Source: Elysia marginata (Eukaryota; Mollusca; Gastropoda; Plakobranchidae). Taken from it: a stretch of 23,002 bases of DNA. The translations under genes were made by a program, and so were the position numbers. The DNA is taken from positions 445,405 through 468,406 of the forward strand of contig BMAT01001854.1 of the NCBI GenBank assembly GCA_019649035.1, written 5' to 3'. The notes below the pieces were generated by a model. That model was not told the origin of the DNA, did not search any database, and saw only the letters and a program-made list of their open reading frames with translations. This document shows, one piece after another, positions 11,301 through 19,735 of this stretch. Each line of letters begins with the position of its first letter. The stretch's first letter is position 1.

Positions 11301-14300
11301 TTGAGCAGTCTGGCTGGCAGCGGGGGTACAAACAGAGTCTGTAGAGATTTCTCCTGCTGCCGCTCTTAGAGTGGCCGTTCTAGCCAGGCTCTGCAAGCTG
11401 GGAGCGTAGTTTTTGTCGAGCGCAGATGAGCTTGGGAGCTGTTTTTTAGTATTTGTGTCGTCCTTGCGGTGGATTCCGAGAGATATGGATAAAGAGGTGG
11501 TCGGTGCGACTACAGCTTGGCTTCTTTGTACACAAAGAGGCGGCTTTTCCACACTACGCACAGGGGGAAGTTTCGTGAACTGAAAGCCCGGTGGTGGAGT
11601 CGGCGGGGGAGACGGAGGTGAGCGCGCATCGCCCTTACAACAAGATTTAGGTGCAGTAGTTTTCTGTGTTCCTGAAGAAGAGCTTGTTTCTTCTTTGTCA
11701 CTCATAACATTTTGATCGATATTTAACGAGTCACAAGAATCGCCGTTATTGTTGTCTACCGACACCCGGTTTGATGATGAAGTGAACACTGTCTCCACCA
11801 CCGATGTCACGATTGGGTTTTCTTCCACTGCTCCCGACATTTGTGAAAAGCTAGGCATAAATCTCTCCCCATCTTCTTCATCTGTTAAGTTATCAAAAAA
11901 ATGAGGTGCCTCGTAGCTTTGACCATCAGCGCCGGCCTCCATCAGTCCAAACTCGTTGCAGTAAACTTGGCCAACAGGCGATGAACACCCAGTCTGCTGG
12001 GAACAGTTCGTACTGTTGTTAGGCTCGTTGTGTGCTGCGGTGAGTATGAATCTAGATTTCTGACGTTTAGCATCACAAAGGCAAAAGGTCGACGAGGAAA
12101 GCTCGTGTGACACCGCATTCTGATTAACCGGTATGTTTCTTGCATCTTCACTGAAGTAGAAGCCTTTTTGAACACTTGCTCGTACGTGCTTTGCACCATG
12201 TTCTTCTCCTATTATTAGGTTGCTCGAGCTGCCGTGATTCTTTTGATAGGGAGAGGTGACTTTATTGAAACATCCAGATATTTGAATGCGCTCTTTGCTG
12301 TCTTGGTGCTCGGTTTTAGTTTGCTGCCTGTTCATTTCCGACGAGTTAGTTACTGCGCCCGTCCAAGCTAAGCTAGGCAATCTAATGCTGCTTCCCAGAT
12401 TCGTTTTATTTTTGGTCAAATAGCGAAATTCCAACATTTGTTTATCTCCTTCGCCGCCATCTAAAGGGGGTGAAACAACGCTGGAGAACTGAGAAGACTT
12501 GCTGTGTGCATCGATGGCGCTAAAATACTTCCTAGGCGTTGAAGCTGAACTACTAGATGGGAACATAGCTTCTGAAACATTTCTTCTCTGAGAGTTGCGG
12601 ATGCTTTTCTTAGTAGAGACTGTATCCGACGTGGCTGACCTAACAGGTAGACCTGCTGCAGTGGCTGACCCAACTGGCGTCACTGGAAGAGATGGTAAGT
12701 GTGGCAGCTGCCGAGAATACTGGTCCTGCCTGAAGTCTGGGATAGGACACTCAGAACACGAAGATGTCGTCTCGTCATCATCTTCATCCTCATCCGTCTC
12801 TCCTCCTGACGCGGCTGAAACCTCTAGAGCCTCCTTAGACGCTTTGATATTCACAGCAAAAGCATGCCGAGCTACCTGCTGCCAGTTTGCGCTCCTGCTT
12901 TCATCTTCATCCGCATCACAATCATCTGTTATTACACTTTTATTGTTTAACACAAACTCTCCCTTACTAATATCACTTTCTTTATAAGGCATTGAGGCAG
13001 TCCCGGGCATCGCCGTCTCTGTAGATTCTGATATCACTGGTGTAGATGCGACATCTTCGCTCTTGACCCCTTTTGCGGTGACCAAACAAGCACGGAAACT
13101 TTTGCCACATTCGCCTTCCCCAACTTTGCCAATTGCGACAGGAAAATGGGCAGTGAGCAGAGGCTTTCTGAATCCTAATGTATTTTCGCGCACAGGAGCC
13201 GAGCATCCCATCCTGGCAACGTCAGCCCACCTCAAATGTTGCTGATGCTGCTGCAGAGAGGGTGACTGCTGTTTACAAGAGTATTCCTGCGACGCGGGTG
13301 GCTTCTCTTGAAGCGCAACGCTGCTAGTAGCAATCGCAAAAGTTTTTTGTTGTGTGCTACAGCTTTTTTGGTGATTTTGTTTCTTGCTACCGACTTTAAC
13401 CCACCCATCATTGCTTTCTAAGGTGTCATCTTCATCAATAAATAAGGGCAGAGATTGGAAATCCTCTGGAACAACTGGCAACATATTTCTATTTACTTCC
13501 TGCTCTGGTTTCTCGGCAGCTGTAGAAAAAACATTGCATGGCGAGCTAGTGTCATTGGGATCTTTATTGTGCTCGTGCAATGAGGCAGTTCCGTCTCGTT
13601 GGGGCATTGAATCGTCAATTTTCTGATGCTCGCCCTTCTCCAATATGAGCTTATGACTCTTTGCAGTTAACTCTACGTCCGTGGATTCACAACTAGCTTC
13701 TAAAATATCTTGTCCCTCTTGTGCTCGTTGCATTTCTTCGGTGGCTCTTAAACTGACGCCACGTTGTGTTGCTTCTGCGTATACAGATCTGGTATTGGCG
13801 CCATCTTCTATTGTCTCGCTTAACACATCAGTTACAATTCCGGAAACGCCCTCATCTTCATCTGAGCTGCAGGCACCATTTGTGATGCATTTCTTACCAT
13901 TAGAGCCTTTCTCAGTGCAAACTCCTTTCCCGAGCTCAGTTGCTGCCAGCGCTTTCAGCTGCCGCGTCTGGTTTTTCCTTTGCCTTTTCTTCCGTCGCTT
14001 CTCCCTTTTCGCCTTTTCCCTGGCCTCCTCTACTTCTTCATCCTCCTCTTCCTCCACCACTAGCTCCGTCGCTGCAGTCTGCTCCCTGTCTCGTACCTCC
14101 ATCTGCGACAGGAAGGCTAGAAAGGCCTGAATTACGTGACCAATGGACATGCCAGCTCCCAGGTTCAGGTCACTGAGAAGATTGGGTGAGCTGGAACCGC
14201 TTGCTCTACCTTCCGCTGAGCTCTGGGAAAAACTCTTGGTGGATAGAATCTCGCTTAGTGTAGCTATGCTATCACTGAAGAAGAGAAAATTTAAAACAAC

Positions 14301-17300
14301 CTGCTCTTAAACTTTTGATATTTTGTTCAATCTTCATAATTATGAAGGCAAGTTTAGATGATAATTTAAAAACTTATTTTTTTTTGTTCTAAAATCAACA
14401 CAATTGTCTGTAGTGGTTTTACCAAACTCTATATAATTCGGCAACCTGTAGTATTATAGTTGTTTAACTTGTCTGCAAGTTAGAGTTATTTTAGACGGTT
14501 TCAGGCTTTCAGCGGCCTTAAACTTTAAATGGTTTGATCAGAAACTCAACATGGTACTATTATTTTCAATCTACACCATGTACCAAGAAAGTTCGTCGCC
14601 TAAGTTCTTGTTTGTTCCGACTCCATTTTTTTAAATTAGGAGAAATTTGATGGCAGAATTAAGGCCTACATAAGGTCTCATTTTCACTGGACTGACTTAA
14701 AAATGTAAATTCACGCTACCACAACTCCAGTTTTCTAAGGTTTGATTTTCTGTTTATTTACCTCGATGTAAGACATTCAAATGTCATCGTTTTCCGTGTT
14801 ATAAATTTAAAGCTGCATTCACAGGTAAACCTTCTGGTTTCTAGACTCAGTGGCAGCTCTTAATTAGGACTGACATTTACTAAGAAAGATTACTTGAGGC
14901 CCATAAATAAACTACTGCGTACCCATTTTTAAAAATCTGAAACACTCCCATCTATCTTAATCTAAATCGAGAATAGCAATACCTTAGTACATTAAAAAAA
15001 CATTATGTGACAGTCAAATATTGCATCATCAGAGCAAATATAGATCTAGTTTTAAATAAAAAAAGTATATAATTACTAAATTCAATCGCGAATATAAAAA
15101 GGCCTTTACAATGCCAACATCTCTTACGACTACCATAGGTTTTTTTACCCAAAACATAGAACCTATATTTTTTTTCTCAGCTATATGTTTAGCAATGTTT
15201 TTTAGTTTTTTATAAACTTTTTAACAGGAAGATATTACAAGTTGCAATATCTGTTCTTAATCGCTTCGTCCTGTTTTAAAATCTTAAATGGCAGTATAAC
15301 ACGCGACGCGCTGTATGACATTTTCTCAGGATCTATTTCAGAATTTCCAAACGAAGCAAAAATTGGGCCGAGGTCGGTCTGAACAGGCCCAGATTGGTTG
15401 AATGAGGAAAGTACAACATCCCATACCTGTTGTCCCCGAGCCACGCCTGACCCTGCTCGTACGTGGACATCGCCATCACTGGCAAAAGGACGCTCACCGC
15501 AGTGGACAGGTCGAATTCTCCAGAGGTGCACTTGATCGCTAGGTCTATTAAAGTCTCTGGCCCTGAGGTGGATGATGGGGCGGGGGATGGGATCAATGCT
15601 ATAAGCTACAAACAACTGAGTGATTGCCTTTGGTGCCATTTCGAGCTTCTCCTTTGCAAGGCATTTAGAAAAGCTAAGCAAAGACCCTACCTGCACGGTA
15701 TTATAAGCTAAGTTTTTTTTTTTGCGTGACAAGGTGGTTGGTGCCAAAAGGTTTGAATCATGCCACAGGCAAACATTTTTTAGCCACTCACTCAAGCCTA
15801 CTTCAATCCACTGCTAATTTCATATGTTAAATCTTTCAATCATTACAAAGCTGTAAATCAATTCAATTCAATTCAATTTCTTTATTGTCCATATTGGCAC
15901 ATTGTACTGGTTACAGAGCAATTTACAAGTATAATCTATTAAAGTCTCTCCCCCCCTCCTCTCTCTCTACGTTCCTCACACTAACTTCCCAATTTCTTTC
16001 CCTTCCAACACACTATTTAACATAACTGAAACAAGGCATTTCAAAAGGATTTCATAATGTTTCACAGAAGCTTTACAGCAGATGGCATGAATGATTTCCT
16101 ATAACGTTCAGTTTTGCACTTTAAAAGAATAGGCCTAGCTGATCTTATGGATAGTTTCACTTGTTTGGAAAGAGGGTGGGATGGGTCATTCTTTAAGGAT
16201 ATGATTTTTTTCTGACAGTTTACAATATAAAACATGTTAAAATTCTTGAAAGGAACTATTGGATCATTTATAAGTTTGTTGGCTCTCTTTATGGCCTGGT
16301 CGATTTTACGTTGTTTATTTCCATGTATATTTCCTCCCCAACAAGTAGTAGAAAAAATAATAACGCTTTCCACGACTGCTTTATAAAACAAATACAGAAG
16401 GCTGTTGTCAAAATTAAATTGTTTCAATTTGCGAAGGAATCGTGTATTGATATTTTTAATAAGGTTTGTAGCATCTATGTCCCAACTGAGCTGATAAATA
16501 TAGTTGTTCCCAGATATTTATAAGCATTAACAATTTCAACAGTTTCATTTTTTTATACACAAAGGAATCAAAGGATCCTTCACTCTCGTAAAATCAATCA
16601 CAAGCTCTTTCGTTTTAGCTACATTTAGTAACAAAAAATGATTTTCGCACCAAGCTTCAAACCAGGCAACAGATTCCCTATAGTGATATTCATTGCCCTT
16701 TATTAAACCTTGAATACATGTATCATCTGCAAACTTTATCAAACAAGATGGTGCCCCTGTTAAGTTGGGGCAAACAAACCATCTGTCTAGAATTACAGTA
16801 GCCTCTAAGATATAAAAAAATGGCAGAATTCGTTTCTCTAGCAGAGATACAGTAAGACGGTAAAAAAATAACAAAGGAGATAGACAAGGACCATACTGAA
16901 ATGTTCAGATCAAAGCGCACAACGGAGAAAAAAAGAAGAACTTGAATCGCTACTAATCACCGATACCTTCAGTCCTACCCCATCAGAGATTACTAAATTG
17001 AACAGGAGTCGCAGTAGACCTGTGTTGATAAGCAAGTCAAATTTTTAAAAGTAAGGTATATATTGTTTTTATCTAAAATATATACCTTACTTAAAAAAAA
17101 TTGACTTGCTTACCCATCAGATTACTAAGGTTGTGTCACACTGCTTTTGGGGTAATTTCAAGTTAATGGTAATCTGTTTCAAACAACTTACCGGCATCAA
17201 AACAACTCAAAAGAAGAATAGCCGATTAAAATAAAAGAAGGGCAATGTGATGGTAAGGATAGGAAGAACAAAGGTAACAACTTAATATGATCTTGGGGGA

Positions 17301-18365
17301 AAACCGCTGAAGAATAGAAATGGAACATATTCAATATTTGAGAAAAGTAGAAATGTAACATAAAAGTTTCGGAAAAATCAACATTTTACAGTTACCAGTT
17401 AAAACTGAATGTCTATTCCTAAAAAGACATTGACGATCTAATTCTAACTTAGGTACGACAAAATTTATTTGAAACATCCACAAAACATGACATTAACCAA
17501 CCGAGATAAAGGAAAGAAGGGAGAACTGAACCGCGCAAAACAGGGTCTGTGATCTTAAGATTAATCAATAACTCATTTTATCAATTTTACGAACCACGAC
17601 ACTGCAAACATGACGAATTCCCTAGGAATCTAAAATAAACACCATTGGCATTAATTTAGATAATCGTTGATTGTTTATGACCAACAAACCAAAGGCCTAA
17701 TTAGTTTACAATTAAACTGTATAACAATACTTCAAATTAAACTACAGCAAAAAGTACCCACACAAAAATTCTTATAATAGTTAATTTCACCTTGGCATTG
17801 AATGAAGGTGCTGAGAAACTGCTCTGTGGGATCCGCGTACGGACACGGGCACATGTCACTCGAGGGAGCGCTACTTGAAGCAGAATCTGCATCGGCTCCA
17901 CACGGCTCCTCCTGCTGATGAGGAGCTCTGGATTTGGGGGCCGCAGCGTCCAATTTAGCGGATCCGGATCCCTGCTGCCATGGTGGACAGCTCGAGTCCC
18001 ACAAGAGCATGCCAAGCAGGACACAGACCATTGAGACAAGCTGGCAACGACATGTTTATGCACCGTTCAGTCTTTTTTAGGTCAATGTATAAAACGAGTT
18101 TTGATATGGATTTACAAGTAAAGTGACAAAAAATAAAAGGATAAAAAATAAAACAGGTAAAAAAGTAAAACCTCATCAATGTTACCGTTTCTTGCACTCC
18201 CAACCCATCAAAAAGAGTATGTAATCAGAAATAAATTATTATCCCTAGAGAGACAAAGAATAACACAAAAAAGAGTTGAAGGATAAGAAGAAGTAGGGAA
18301 AGGAGGAGGAAGAGGAGGAGAAGAAGAAAAAGAAGAAGAAGAAGAAGAAGAAGAAGAAAAAGAAG

Positions 18366-18396
<31 letters not shown>

Positions 18397-19701
18397 TCCA
18401 TTAAATCTTACGCTTCTAGACTGCCAGTGAGATTTGACAAAGCCCATGAGTGGGCATACTGGATCCGCCTTGGCCAGATGCACGCGATGTTCTCCTTGCA
18501 ATCTGGACACTACCGCCAACAAAGAGACCAGGCATAACTTCATTTCCTGTTCGCTTGGAGGCGGTTCTGTGCTGCTGAGTAACTGGAGCTGTCTCTATAA
18601 CAAGAATACGTATCACAGATAAAAGCCAATGGATCCTAAGTAAAGCCTAAGCAAAGTCTTTGCTCTAAATTGAAAAAAAGACAAACCTATTTACACCATA
18701 TGATTGTGCAGGCCTAGACTGATTAGTGTTTGTTTATCTCTCGACTGCATCTAATTACTTTTCTTTCGTTTACAATAAGAGTCATAAATATGAATATTCA
18801 AATTTTATCATCAATAAAAGAGCAAGCAGCAAGACTACCGAGCAGGCTGGAAGACGGATAAATAGATATTCAAACAGATGAATAAAAAGATAAAGATATT
18901 CCTGGGCTTTAGAGAACGAGGTGTAAAGTCCTTACTATTCTTGACACACGGCATAGTGAGGTAGATCGCCGTTAATTTGCTCGCGACTTTACTTTTACCG
19001 TCGAGACTAGTTAAGAGACCTAGCTACCTAATTATACTGCTTGGAGGGCATAAGGGGCGTTTTTCTGGGCTGAGGGACGAGCCTAGGACCTTTAGACTAG
19101 AAATCAACCGCTCTACCAACTGAGCCACCACTTTTCTCAGATAGATGGATACATAATAAACTACAAAAATAGATGATACAAACCTTGTTGAAGGCTGGAA
19201 GATAAATAAACGATTAAAGAAAATGAAATGAAAATACTGAAAACCAATAGTTATACCACAAGAAAGGGACGCCTTACCTTATAAAAGCTAACCATTGCCT
19301 GAGGGCTGCATTCATCAAGAAGATTCTTGACAATTAAAAAGTTCTCGGTTTTGATCGCCTCCAACAACCTGGTCTTACCTTCCTGCCAAAGTGGACAAAA
19401 AGGATAGAAAGGAACACTTAGACAAAATCCAAAGCGTCTCGGATGAACTCAGATGGAAAAGAAACGATTGACAGTATCTTCACGTAAATTTTGCTAAATC
19501 AGGTTAAATCCCTTTATAGCTTCGTATGCGCTTACTTCCCCGACTTCTTTCTCCTCCTAAAGAAAGTACCATTTATAAATATAGTTTATATGAATTTACT
19601 TTTAGACTACAGTTCTTGATATGAAGCTGTAACTCAAAACAAAGAAAGTCATTTCAAGATCCATCACAGATCTTAAAAGTCGTTTTTCACCCTACAACAA
19701 C

Positions 19702-19735
<34 letters not shown>

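Larger units (their letters stand above)
15599..17790 (-). other. Intron between exons 4 and 5
   Basis: About 2.2 kb. It contains a minus-strand LINE remnant (about 15857-16920) and an 82-bp hairpin with flanking direct repeats (16976-17128). The rest (15599-15856, 17130-17790) is AT-rich with nothing recognised. Confidence 0.65.

Noticed and set aside
13681-14130. Plus-strand open frame of 149 codons, Ser-rich
   Set aside because: It is antisense to the acidic and Lys/Arg blocks of exon 6. Its Ser/Leu/Phe content is what the reverse complement of GAA, GAG and AAG codons gives.
15235-15795. Long minus-strand frame of 186 codons
   Set aside because: Exon 5 uses another frame, which joins exons 4 and 6 at good splice sites. 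This frame joins neither.
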